Under the pieces are notes generated by a model. The model made no database searches. It had not been told where the DNA came from and saw only the letters and a program-made list of their open reading frames with translations. A stretch of DNA of 64,000 nt from Flavobacterium sp. RSP15 (GTDB lineage: Bacteria; Bacteroidota; Bacteroidia; Flavobacteriales; Flavobacteriaceae), in NCBI RefSeq assembly GCF_003968755.1, contig NZ_RYDL01000008.1:1-64000 (forward strand), read 5' to 3'. Numbering within the stretch: the first letter of the stretch is position 1; the number at the start of each line of letters is the position of its first letter. Below are positions 24,999 to 32,601 of this stretch, piece by piece. Both the position numbers and the translations under genes were made by a program.

Positions 24999-26867
24999 AT
25001 GAAAAAAATATTTTTTGCAATAGCATTTGCTACTCTTCTTTGGAGCTGTAAAACTGTTGGCACTTCAGCAAATGTTTCAAAATCAATAACCGAAGTAGTA
25101 CACGTAGCAATCAACTTAAATGACGTTAAAGAGGACAAAGTAATGGTTACGATTACCGCACCAAAAATTAGCACTGATGAAGTCACTTACAGTATTCCTA
25201 AAATTGTCCCTGGCACCTACTCTATTGATGATTATGGAAAATACATTGAAGATCTAAAAGCTTTTGACAGTAAGGGCAATATACTTCCGGTTAACAAAAC
25301 GGATGACAACACCTGGAATATCAAGAATGCCAAAACTGTCACTAAAATAACCTATTGGGTTAACGACACATTTGATACTGAAAAGGGAAGCGGCTTTGGC
25401 AAGAATGATATTTTCTCTCCTGCCGGAACAAATATAGACGCAGGAGTCAATTTCATGCTAAACATGCATGGCTTTGTGGGCTATTTTCAAGACAAAAAAG
25501 ACCTTGCTTATACGGTAAATATAGCCCATCCGGAAACACTTTGGGGAGCAACTTCCATGACAGATCAAGACGCAAGTACTACAAATGATGTATTTACAAC
25601 AGCTCGTTATGCTCAATTAGTTGAAAATCCAATTATGTATGCTAAACCGGACTACACTACTTTTACTGTAGACGGTATGGAAATATTGATCAGTGTTTTT
25701 TCGCCTACCGGAAAAGTAACTGCTGAAAGTATTACTCCACAGATGAAAACCATGATGACTGCTCAAAAAACATTTTTAGGAAAAATAAACGCTACCAAAA
25801 AATATACCGTCTTGTTGTATTTATCAAGCATGAAAGATACTGATGCAAAGGGATTTGGAGCCTTAGAACACCCTACAGCCACTACAGTGGTTTTACCGGA
25901 AATGATGCCAAAAGAAGAATTGGTACAATCAATGAAAGATGTAGTTTCGCATGAATTTTTTCATATCGTAACTCCTTTAACCATTCATTCTAAAGAAATT
26001 CACTATTTTGATTACAACACGCCTAAAATGTCAGAACATTTATGGCTGTACGAAGGGGTGACGGAATATTTTGCCAATCTTTTTCAGATTAATCAAGGAT
26101 TAATTACAGAAGAGGAATTTTATACGCGTATGTCTGAAAAAATTGCACACGCAAATGCAATGAATGACACGATGCCTTTCACAACGATGAGCGCAAATGT
26201 GTTGACTGAACCTTACAAAGCCCAATACTTGAACGTATATGAAAAAGGAGCTCTTATTGGAATGTGTCTGGATATCATTATCAGAGAAAAAAGCAACGGA
26301 GAAAGAGGAATTCTTGATTTGATGCAAAAGTTATCAAATGAATATGGCGCTTCAAAACCGTTTAATGACAAGGACCTTTTTGCAAAAATAACTTCATTTA
26401 CCTACCCTGAAGTAGGGACTTTTTTAACAACTTATGTTTCCGGACCAACACCAATACCGTATGAAACGTACTTAGCTAAAGTAGGCATCACAAAAGCTAT
26501 GGCAAAAGTACCTGGTAATGTGTTCTTAAAAGGACAATCCCCGTACATAACCGTGAACCAACAAACAAAGGAAATTATCGTAATTCCAACTATAGAACTA
26601 AACGATTTTTATACCAATTTAGAGCTAAAAGGAGGCGACATCATCATCTCTATAAATGAAAAACCTTATTCGTTAGACAATATTTATGAAATGATTTCCG
26701 AAAGTCAAAACTGGAAAGAGAACGATACAATCACTTTTAAGATAAAACGAGACGGAAAAGAACAAATAATCAAAGGAAAAGTTACACTTCCTTACGAAGA
26801 AAAAGAAGGTCTTAAAGCCACTGATGCATCCAAAACCACTTTAAAAGAAGCCTGGTTAAAAGCTTAA
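24999..26867 (+). CDS. M61 family metallopeptidase with PDZ domain, lipoprotein
   Basis: A 622-residue exported peptidase. The lipobox ATLLWSC gives Cys16 as the lipidated residue. Residues about 30-215 are the M61 N-terminal domain. The zinc site is HEFFH near 317, with WLYEGVTEYF about 30 residues later supplying the third ligand. A C-terminal PDZ-like domain (about 510-600) contains LELKGGDIIISINEKPYSL. The family prefers N-terminal glycine in some members. It probably acts at the outer membrane. Followed by a perfect terminator. Confidence 0.9.
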   Translation: MKKIFFAIAFATLLWSCKTVGTSANVSKSITEVVHVAINLNDVKEDKVMVTITAPKISTDEVTYSIPKIVPGTYSIDDYGKYIEDLKAFDSKGNILPVNKTDDNTWNIKNAKTVTKITYWVNDTFDTEKGSGFGKNDIFSPAGTNIDAGVNFMLNMHGFVGYFQDKKDLAYTVNIAHPETLWGATSMTDQDASTTNDVFTTARYAQLVENPIMYAKPDYTTFTVDGMEILISVFSPTGKVTAESITPQMKTMMTAQKTFLGKINATKKYTVLLYLSSMKDTDAKGFGALEHPTATTVVLPEMMPKEELVQSMKDVVSHEFFHIVTPLTIHSKEIHYFDYNTPKMSEHLWLYEGVTEYFANLFQINQGLITEEEFYTRMSEKIAHANAMNDTMPFTTMSANVLTEPYKAQYLNVYEKGALIGMCLDIIIREKSNGERGILDLMQKLSNEYGASKPFNDKDLFAKITSFTYPEVGTFLTTYVSGPTPIPYETYLAKVGITKAMAKVPGNVFLKGQSPYITVNQQTKEIIVIPTIELNDFYTNLELKGGDIIISINEKPYSLDNIYEMISESQNWKENDTITFKIKRDGKEQIIKGKVTLPYEEKEGLKATDASKTTLKEAWLKA

Positions 26868-26888
26868 ATTCATAATTTAATGAGGAAC

Positions 26889-26921
26889 ATCTCAATTTAG
26901 AAATAAATTGAGATTTTTTTT
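26889..26921 (+). terminator. terminator of the M61 peptidase gene
   Basis: ATCTCAATTTA (26889-26899) and TAAATTGAGAT (26904-26914) pair perfectly over GAAA, followed by a T tract. Confidence 0.88.
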
Positions 26922-27080
26922 GATAAATTTGAATGTGTTAGCAAAATCATTCCAACAATTTTCTTTATTTTGCGCCAAAATCTAAACACTAATCAAATCG
27001 CCAAGATTCTATCCCGAGATATCAGGATAAATCATAAAAAATGACGATGCCATGTCCTAAAAAACAAATTTTAACTTCAC

Positions 27081-27791
27081 ATGAAAAAAACTATTCTAGC
27101 ATTTATCACTTTAATCCTTTTATCGTCCTGTAATAAGGAGGAACCTGGGGGGAATGTACACATTACCGGAAATATTAAAGGATTAAAAAAAGGAACTTTA
27201 TACATCCAAAGAGTCGTTGATACGATGCTGGTTGCAATTGACACGATTCATATTGATGGAAGCGCCGTTTTTGAAAGTCACTTAGATCTAAAATCACCTG
27301 AAATGCTGTACTTGTTTCTAGACAGAGGCGTCAGTAATTCCATGGACAACAACCTGCCTTTCTTTGCTGAGCCGGGAAAAATAACTATTGAAACCAGTTT
27401 AGATCGCTACTTATCTGATGTTACAATTACAGGTTCTAAAAACAATGAAATATTTGAAGAATTTAAAAAAATAAATAGCCGCTTCACCGATGAAAGTCTT
27501 ACTTTAATAGAAAAAAAATTCAATGCAGTAAAAAGTCAAAACATAAAAACCATTGATAGCATAGGAGCAAAACAAGATTCTAACTTGAAAAGAAAATACT
27601 TATTTGCCACAAATTTCGCTCTAAACAACAGAGACTACGAAGTGGCGCCTTATATAGCCTTATCCCAGATTTACGACATCAACATAAAATACTTAGATAC
27701 GATTCAAAAATCAATGTCTCCCAAAGTGGCAAAATCTCTTTATGGAAAGCAATTAACAGAGTATGTAGCAACAATCAAAAAACAGCAATAA
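27081..27791 (+). CDS. DUF4369-domain lipoprotein
   Basis: A 236-residue lipoprotein (lipobox LILLSSC, Cys17). Residues about 25-125 match DUF4369: VHITGNIKGLKKGTLYIQRV, an IDGSAVFESHLDL strand and a FFAEPGKITIETSL segment. In many Bacteroidetes proteins this domain precedes a thioredoxin-like domain, which is absent here. The remainder is a charged helical region. Function unknown. A shared terminator separates it from tRNA-Thr. Confidence 0.75.
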   Translation: MKKTILAFITLILLSSCNKEEPGGNVHITGNIKGLKKGTLYIQRVVDTMLVAIDTIHIDGSAVFESHLDLKSPEMLYLFLDRGVSNSMDNNLPFFAEPGKITIETSLDRYLSDVTITGSKNNEIFEEFKKINSRFTDESLTLIEKKFNAVKSQNIKTIDSIGAKQDSNLKRKYLFATNFALNNRDYEVAPYIALSQIYDINIKYLDTIQKSMSPKVAKSLYGKQLTEYVATIKKQQ

Positions 27792-27850
27792 TCATACAAA
27801 TTAAGAGAAGTACTTAAAACAGGAATCAATTGTCATGTTCTATAAAACAA

Positions 27851-27881
27851 AAAACCATCCCGCTTAAGACGGGATGGTTTT
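27851..27881. terminator. bidirectional terminator
   Basis: AAAACCATCCCG (27851-27862) pairs with CGGGATGGTTTT (27870-27881). It serves the rightward DUF4369 gene and the leftward tRNA. Confidence 0.85.
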
Positions 27882-27888
27882 GTCAAAG

Positions 27889-27962
27889 AGCCGGCGGAGG
27901 GACTCGAACCCACGACCTGCTGATTACAAATCAGCTGCTCTAGCCAACTGAGCTACGCTGGC
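27889..27962 (-). tRNA. tRNA-Thr (anticodon TGT)
   Basis: The minus strand gives a 74-nt cloverleaf: acceptor GCCAGCG, D arm from AGCTCAGTTGGCTAGAGC, anticodon arm CTGATTTGTAATCAG with TGT at 27926-27928, and T loop TTCGAGT. The 3' side of the acceptor is CGCCGGC, leaving one A-C mismatch at pair 4-69. CCA is not encoded. A textbook Bacteroidetes promoter lies just upstream and a terminator just downstream, so it is a single-gene unit. Confidence 0.95.
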
Positions 27963-27977
27963 GACTCATTACGGATG

Positions 27978-28007
27978 CAAATATAGGTCTGAATTTCTGT
28001 TTTCCAA
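27978..28007 (-). promoter_or_regulatory. promoter of tRNA-Thr
   Basis: On the minus strand TTG (28005-28007), a 19-bp spacer and TATATTTG (27978-27985) match the Bacteroidetes -33/-7 consensus TTG...TAnnTTTG. Initiation would fall about 10 bases before the tRNA. Confidence 0.8.
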
Positions 28008-28040
28008 AACAAATTCAAACTTTTTTTGCTTTTTTTTTGA

Positions 28041-28307
28041 CTACAATTCGTTGATTTTAGCAATCAATTGATTAGCAGTTTGTTCCAATTCAACATTAAT
28101 TTGTTTGAAGTGTGCTTTTTTATTTTCTACTTTTTTAACATTTACTTTTGTGATTAAAGTGTCAAAAGCAGCAATCGCTTCGTCAATTAAAGCATTTGTT
28201 TCTGTCGTTGGTTTTCCTGTTGTAGAAATTTCGAACAAGTAAACTGCTTCAATAATATCTCCTAAAACGTAGTTGATGTCTTTTTTTAAATTCTTAATGT
28301 TTGCCAT
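28041..28307 (-). CDS. conserved helical protein, 88 residues
   Basis: An unrecognised all-helical protein: KNLKKDINYVLGDIIEAVYL, a middle helix ALIDEAIAAFDTLITKV and a C-terminal helix NVELEQTANQLIAKINEL. No signal, cysteine or catalytic motif. A -7 element TACTTTTG lies about 40 bp upstream. I believe close relatives are widespread in flavobacteria, but this is memory, not a search. Confidence 0.65.
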   Translation of the reverse strand: MANIKNLKKDINYVLGDIIEAVYLFEISTTGKPTTETNALIDEAIAAFDTLITKVNVKKVENKKAHFKQINVELEQTANQLIAKINEL

Positions 28308-28345
28308 TTTTATTTTTTTAAAATTTGAATTTTAATTTGCGTCTG

Positions 28346-28353
28346 CAAAAGTA
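28346..28353 (-). promoter_or_regulatory. -7 promoter element of the 88-residue protein gene
   Basis: TACTTTTG on the minus strand fits TAnnTTTG, 38 bp before ATG 28307. Confidence 0.45.
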
Positions 28354-28375
28354 CACATAATCTTTCTATTACCGA

Positions 28376-29338
28376 CTATGAAATGTAAATTTCTAAAATT
28401 GAAGCTTTTCCATTGATAATGAATGCATGCATGGCAGCAGGAATCAAAACAGTGTCTCCCTTTTTATATTCTAGTTTTGAATTGTCAAATTCTATTTCAA
28501 ATGCTCCTTCGACACACATATATACGGTAAAGCTTTCTCCAGATTTAGAAACTGCAATAGCTCCATCTAGGAGGATAATGTTAGTGGTAAAGTAAGGGCA
28601 ATCAACCACTGGATTAGACTCATTGCTATTCTTAGAGTATTCTTTTTTGGTTTCAACTGTATTGTAATTGATCGCTTCCAATGCCAAATCCACATGCAAT
28701 TCTCTGGTATCCCCATTCGTGTCTACTCGGTCAAAATCATACAATCGATACGTAATATCCGAAGTTTGTTGAATCTCGGCCACCATTAACCCAGCGCCAA
28801 TAGCGTGAACAGTACCGGTTTCTAGGAAGAAAACATCTCCTGCTTGTACTTTTATATCGTCCAGAACAGAGAGCAGGGTTTTATTTTTTAGGTTTTCTAA
28901 ATAGGCTTCGGGATTCGACTTTTCTTTGAAACCTACAATAATTCGGGCGTCATCATCTGCTTGCATGACATACCACATCTCTGTTTTACCAAAAGAATTG
29001 TGGCGTTTTTTTGCTAAGGCATCATTAGGATGTACTTGAATAGACAAATCTTGACGGGCATCTAAATATTTAAAAAGCAACGGAAATTGCTTTCCAAAGC
29101 GATTATAAACTGCTGTTCCTAGGATTTCCTCAGGAAACTCATTAATAATATCTGTCAATGCACTGCCTCTCCAATCTCCGTGAGCCACAACACTAACGTC
29201 TCCTGCTACAGTTGATAACTCCCAACTTTCGCCAATATGCGTTGAGGCAATGGGTTTGTTAAGTATTGTTTTTAATTTTTCACCACCCCAGATTCTTTCT
29301 TTCAAAATGGGTTTAAACTGTAAGGGATAAAATGTCAT
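28376..29338 (-). CDS. manA: mannose-6-phosphate isomerase, class I
   Basis: Interconverts mannose-6-phosphate and fructose-6-phosphate, feeding GDP-mannose synthesis. About 320 residues from ATG 29338, which begins MTFYPLQFKPILKERIWGG as usual for the short ManA form. An upstream in-frame start at 29392 adds an unlikely N-terminus and covers the promoter. Zinc-site features: QVHPNDALA, GKTEMWYVM and FFLETGTVHAIGAGLMVAEI with QQTSDITYRLYD. A cupin-like C-terminal domain ends IPAAMHAFIINGKASILEI. Confidence 0.9.
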   Translation of the reverse strand: MTFYPLQFKPILKERIWGGEKLKTILNKPIASTHIGESWELSTVAGDVSVVAHGDWRGSALTDIINEFPEEILGTAVYNRFGKQFPLLFKYLDARQDLSIQVHPNDALAKKRHNSFGKTEMWYVMQADDDARIIVGFKEKSNPEAYLENLKNKTLLSVLDDIKVQAGDVFFLETGTVHAIGAGLMVAEIQQTSDITYRLYDFDRVDTNGDTRELHVDLALEAINYNTVETKKEYSKNSNESNPVVDCPYFTTNIILLDGAIAVSKSGESFTVYMCVEGAFEIEFDNSKLEYKKGDTVLIPAAMHAFIINGKASILEIYIS

Positions 29339-29359
29339 GTAACTATTTTTTTTGAATCC

Positions 29360-29367
29360 CAAATGTA
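29360..29367 (-). promoter_or_regulatory. -7 promoter element of manA
   Basis: TACATTTG on the minus strand fits TAnnTTTG. A TTG lies 22 bp upstream, within the range seen for the -33 box. Confidence 0.5.
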
Positions 29368-29486
29368 AACAAATCAATATTGTTTTACACAAAAATAGAT
29401 TTCCATTTACAGGAGTCCGTTAAACTACCGAAAAAAGTATAAATTAATTCCAATCAGAAAAGTAACAAATCACATTTTGTAATTGA

Positions 29487-29942
29487 TTATACTAATTTTT
29501 TAATGGCAGCAAGTGCTTTAGGAATATGTTTCGTTGCTAGAACACTGTCAAAAATCATTTGTATTACTCCGTTTTTATCCGTTACGTAAGTTACTCGTCC
29601 CGGAAGCAACCCGAACATACCAGAGGGAACCCCAAAAAGTTTTCTTATTTTTTTATCAGTATCGGACAAGAGAATAAAAGGCAGTTTGAATTGTTTGCTG
29701 AATTTTTGATGTGAGGCAACGCTATCGCTGCTAATCCCTATCACTTCTGCACCCAAATCCTTAAAATCTTCGTATTGATCCCTAAAACTACAGGCTTGCG
29801 CAGTACATCCAGGCGAATTATCTTTAGGATAAAAATAAATTACAAGTGGTTTTCTGCCTACTACGTTTGCACTGTCAAAATCAGTTCCATTGGTGTCTTT
29901 CGCCATGAAATGGGGAATAGTATCTCCTACTTTTAGCTCCAT
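29487..29942 (-). CDS. bcp: thiol peroxidase, Bcp/PrxQ type
   Basis: A thioredoxin-dependent peroxiredoxin of 151 residues that reduces hydroperoxides in the cytosol. The peroxidatic Cys is in SPGCTAQACSFRD, with the PrxQ resolving Cys five residues on (C-x4-C). Flanking motifs PLVIYFYPKDN and VIGISSDSVASHQKF are typical. Its ATG overlaps the queD stop (TAATG), so translation is coupled to queD in an idi-queD-bcp leftward series. Confidence 0.92.
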   Translation of the reverse strand: MELKVGDTIPHFMAKDTNGTDFDSANVVGRKPLVIYFYPKDNSPGCTAQACSFRDQYEDFKDLGAEVIGISSDSVASHQKFSKQFKLPFILLSDTDKKIRKLFGVPSGMFGLLPGRVTYVTDKNGVIQMIFDSVLATKHIPKALAAIKKLV

Positions 29943-30352
29943 TATTCTCCTTTATAAGTTACAAAATTCCGAGGTGTTTCGTATAAAACCACTTCTAATT
30001 CAAACTCTGCCTTGATTCTTTTTCTAATTTTATTCCAAATGACTACTACAATATTTTCAGCTGTTGGATTCAAATCCTGAAACTCCGGTACATCCAAGTT
30101 CAAATTTTTATGATCAAACTGATGCTCAACATCCTCTTTAATGATATCACTTAGAAATTTTACATCCATTACATAACCTGTTTCCGGATCAATTTCCCCA
30201 GTCACACTTACTATCAGTTCATAGTTATGCCCGTGGAAATTTGGATTGTTGCACTTGCCAAAAACGGCATCATTTTGTTCAAAAGTCCAATCTTTCCTGT
30301 GCAATCTGTGAGCCGCATTGAAATGGGCTTTTCGTGAAATAGTCACTTTCAT
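29942..30352 (-). CDS. queD: 6-carboxytetrahydropterin synthase QueD
   Basis: Converts dihydroneopterin triphosphate to 6-carboxy-tetrahydropterin in the queuosine pathway. The 136 residues contain the zinc histidines in FNAAHRL (start) and FHGHNYEL near 40, the catalytic Cys in GKCNNPNFHGH, and DVKFL followed by FDHKNLN. Sits between idi (12 bp upstream) and bcp (overlapping). Confidence 0.9.
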   Translation of the reverse strand: MKVTISRKAHFNAAHRLHRKDWTFEQNDAVFGKCNNPNFHGHNYELIVSVTGEIDPETGYVMDVKFLSDIIKEDVEHQFDHKNLNLDVPEFQDLNPTAENIVVVIWNKIRKRIKAEFELEVVLYETPRNFVTYKGE

Positions 30353-30364
30353 AAAACGTATAAA

Positions 30365-30925
30365 TTAAGGGTTATCTGTGCTCGAGTTCAGAGACAAAGG
30401 GCTTTTATGTTCTTCCAGAAAATAATAAAACTCGTCAAAAATTATTTTGAACCAAACGGTATACAAGGCCGGCTGCAATTCCATATCCATTTTTACATCC
30501 TCAATTTTCATCCATTTCCAGTCTTCCACTTCCTCCGGATTGATGACCGGTGCGTCGTTATAATAGCCAATCATCACATGATCGAGTTCATGCTCCGTCA
30601 AGCCATTATCAAACGGTGCTTTGTAAATAAAATGAAAAAGTTCTTTAAGTTCCGTTTTAAAACCCATCTCCTCAAATAACCGTCGGTTTCCCGCCTGAAT
30701 ATTTGTTTCTCCATCGCGTTGATGACTGCAACATGTATTAGTCCACAATAACGGGGAATGGTATTTTTGACCTGCCCGCTGCTGCAGCATGATTTCATTC
30801 GTACTGTTTAGAACAAAAACTGAAAAGGCACGATGCAGAACTGCTTTTTCATGCGCTTCAAGCTTAGGCATCAGCCCTAACTGCTCATCATTTTCATTAA
30901 CTAAGATTACATTTTCTTCTAACAT
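30365..30925 (-). CDS. idi: isopentenyl-diphosphate delta-isomerase, type I
   Basis: Interconverts IPP and DMAPP for isoprenoid synthesis. The 186-residue Nudix-fold enzyme shows the active Cys in WTNTCCSHQRDGE near residue 67, RLFEEMGF as the Nudix helix and the catalytic Glu region in TEHELDHVMIG. HRAFSVFVLN precedes. The C-terminal acidic-aromatic stretch IIFDEFYYFLEEH is usual. A -7 element stands 19 bp upstream, so it likely leads the idi-queD-bcp transcript. Confidence 0.93.
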   Translation of the reverse strand: MLEENVILVNENDEQLGLMPKLEAHEKAVLHRAFSVFVLNSTNEIMLQQRAGQKYHSPLLWTNTCCSHQRDGETNIQAGNRRLFEEMGFKTELKELFHFIYKAPFDNGLTEHELDHVMIGYYNDAPVINPEEVEDWKWMKIEDVKMDMELQPALYTVWFKIIFDEFYYFLEEHKSPLSLNSSTDNP

Positions 30926-30943
30926 GTGGCTTTATAATTAGGT

Positions 30944-30951
30944 CAAAAATA
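30944..30951 (-). promoter_or_regulatory. -7 promoter element of idi
   Basis: TATTTTTG on the minus strand fits TAnnTTTG, 18 bp before the idi ATG. Confidence 0.45.
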
Positions 30952-31184
30952 CAAAAAAAGAACGGGTATCTGTGCCGTTTTTGAATTTGTGAAAAGTTTA
31001 ACGAGTGTTGAATACCCTAATATTCTAATTTTATATTTTAAGTATTAATCTTCTAATTTACACTTTAGTCTGGGTAATATCCGCAAAACTAAAAGGCTAT
31101 TTTTTTCGTAAATACAGAGGAATCAAAAATATAAATAAAAAAAATTCAATTACAAAGTAACCGACATTTTAAAACAAAAACCGC

Positions 31185-31203
31185 TTTACATTTGTAATGT
31201 AAA
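31185..31203 (+). promoter_or_regulatory. dyad overlapping the msrB promoter
   Basis: TTTACATT-tgt-AATGTAAA is a perfect 8-bp dyad, and the -7-like TACATTTG (31187-31194) lies inside it. A repressor or redox regulator bound there would block RNA polymerase. ATG 31214 is 20 bp from the -7 box. Confidence 0.5.
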
Positions 31204-31213
31204 TAAAAAAAAG

Positions 31214-31774
31214 ATGAAAACAAAAAACAAATTCTTAAGTGTATTATTTTTAATCTCTTTATTCACCTTCACTGCTTCTGCGCAAACAACAAAGAAACAA
31301 GATCCTATAAAAAAAACTGTCACAATGAAAAACACAATTGAAAAACCTGGAAACCCATATTACTCTAACACGAATACTGCAAAACTCGAAATAAGTGATG
31401 CCGAATGGAAAAAAGTTTTACCCAAAGATGTCTATGAAGTAACTCGTAATGCGGATACGGAAAGACCTTTCACAGGAAAATTCTGGAATACAGATGACAA
31501 GGGCACCTATTATTGTGCCGCCTGTGGCAACAAATTATTTCGTTCCGGCGCCAAATTTTCCAGCACTTGCGGCTGGCCAAGCTTTTTCGAACAAGACAAT
31601 AAAAAAAGTGTGGTTTATAAAACCGATAATTCACTAGGAATGGAAAGAACTGAAGCGCTCTGCGGAAGATGTGATGGTCATTTAGGTCATCTTTTTGATG
31701 ACGGGCCGGAACCAACCAAAAAAAGATACTGCATGAATTCAATCGCACTTGACTTTATACCTGACACCAAATAA
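31214..31774 (+). CDS. msrB: exported peptide-methionine (R)-S-oxide reductase
   Basis: Repairs oxidised methionine (R form). 186 residues, with a Sec signal (MKTKNKFLSVLFLISLFTFTASA), so it works in the periplasm. The MsrB domain has zinc Cys pairs CAACGNK near 98 and CGRCDGHLGH near 147, STCGWPSFF, and the catalytic Cys in KKRYCMNSIAL near 175. It is followed one base later by msrA, also exported; the pair covers both sulfoxide stereoisomers. Internal Met codons near residue 37 could give a cytosolic form. Confidence 0.94.
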   Translation: MKTKNKFLSVLFLISLFTFTASAQTTKKQDPIKKTVTMKNTIEKPGNPYYSNTNTAKLEISDAEWKKVLPKDVYEVTRNADTERPFTGKFWNTDDKGTYYCAACGNKLFRSGAKFSSTCGWPSFFEQDNKKSVVYKTDNSLGMERTEALCGRCDGHLGHLFDDGPEPTKKRYCMNSIALDFIPDTK

Positions 31775-31775
31775 C

Positions 31776-32390
31776 ATGAAAAAATTATTTTTAGTGTGTG
31801 TTTTAACGATCAGTAGCCTGTTTGCGAAAGGTCAAACACCAAAGCAATCCAATCTTGAATCCATTACTGTAGCTGGTGGATGTTACTGGTGTGTTGAGGC
31901 CGTTTATGAGAATCTCATTGGAGTACAATCGGTAATCTCAGGATATGCAGGCGGCAAAAATAGCAATCCTACCTATGAAGATGTGTCAACTGGAAGATCG
32001 GGTTATGCAGAAGTGGTGAAAATTACCTATGATAAAAACGTCACGAATCTAGATGAGATTTTCAAAGTCTTTTTTACGGTACATGACCCAACGACACTTA
32101 ACCGGCAAGGTGCCGATGTAGGAACACAATACCGTTCCGCCATTTTTTATAAAAATGAAGCACAAAAAAAATCAGCGCAAACGATAATCAACGCAATGAA
32201 AAAGGCCAAGATTTATGATAGTCCGATAGTAACAACACTAGAACCGTTGACTAAATTTTACAAAGCAGAAGATTACCATCAAAATTACTACGCCAACAAT
32301 AAGAACCAACCCTATTGTCAAATGGTAATTCAACCTAAAATGGAGAAATTCGAAAAGCTTTTTAAAAACCGATTGAAAAAACAAAAATAA
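31776..32390 (+). CDS. msrA: exported peptide-methionine (S)-S-oxide reductase
   Basis: Repairs the S form of methionine sulfoxide. From ATG 31776, 204 residues including a signal (MKKLFLVCVLTISSLFAKG). The catalytic motif GGCYWCVEAVYENL is near residues 35-48; SGYAGGKNSNPTYEDVSTGR and DVGTQYRS follow. The alternative upstream in-frame start at 31749 lies inside msrB and would bury the signal, so it is rejected. msrB ends 1 bp before; a perfect terminator follows. Confidence 0.93.
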   Translation: MKKLFLVCVLTISSLFAKGQTPKQSNLESITVAGGCYWCVEAVYENLIGVQSVISGYAGGKNSNPTYEDVSTGRSGYAEVVKITYDKNVTNLDEIFKVFFTVHDPTTLNRQGADVGTQYRSAIFYKNEAQKKSAQTIINAMKKAKIYDSPIVTTLEPLTKFYKAEDYHQNYYANNKNQPYCQMVIQPKMEKFEKLFKNRLKKQK

Positions 32391-32402
32391 AAGCGTAAGA
32401 AT

Positions 32403-32437
32403 ACCGTCTTGTTTGAAATAACAAGACGGTTTTTTTA
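32403..32437 (+). terminator. terminator of msrB-msrA
   Basis: ACCGTCTTGTT (32403-32413) and AACAAGACGGT (32420-32430) form a perfect stem with a 6-base loop and a following T tract. Confidence 0.9.
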
Positions 32438-32504
32438 TATCCTACTCAAAAAAAAGACACTTTACACCCCTATTTAAAATTAATGCCAGACGAAATAATT
32501 TTGC

Positions 32505-32512
32505 TATATTTG
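32505..32512 (+). promoter_or_regulatory. -7 promoter element of the M20 hydrolase gene
   Basis: TATATTTG fits TAnnTTTG; ATG lies at 32602, which implies a leader of about 85 bases. Confidence 0.45.
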
Positions 32513-32601
32513 TTTCTAACTGACCTTCTTTAGAATCGAAACAGCTGTGTTTTTAACTAAAATAAAGGCTGTTTAGCAACCAAATTTTACACTACCAACT
32601 A

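Noticed and set aside
28413-28595. Short rightward ORF inside manA
   Set aside because: Antisense shadow of a well-supported enzyme gene.
29339-29392. Upstream start for manA giving 18 extra residues
   Set aside because: The extension contains the -7 element and does not match the family N-terminus, which begins MTFYPLQFKP.
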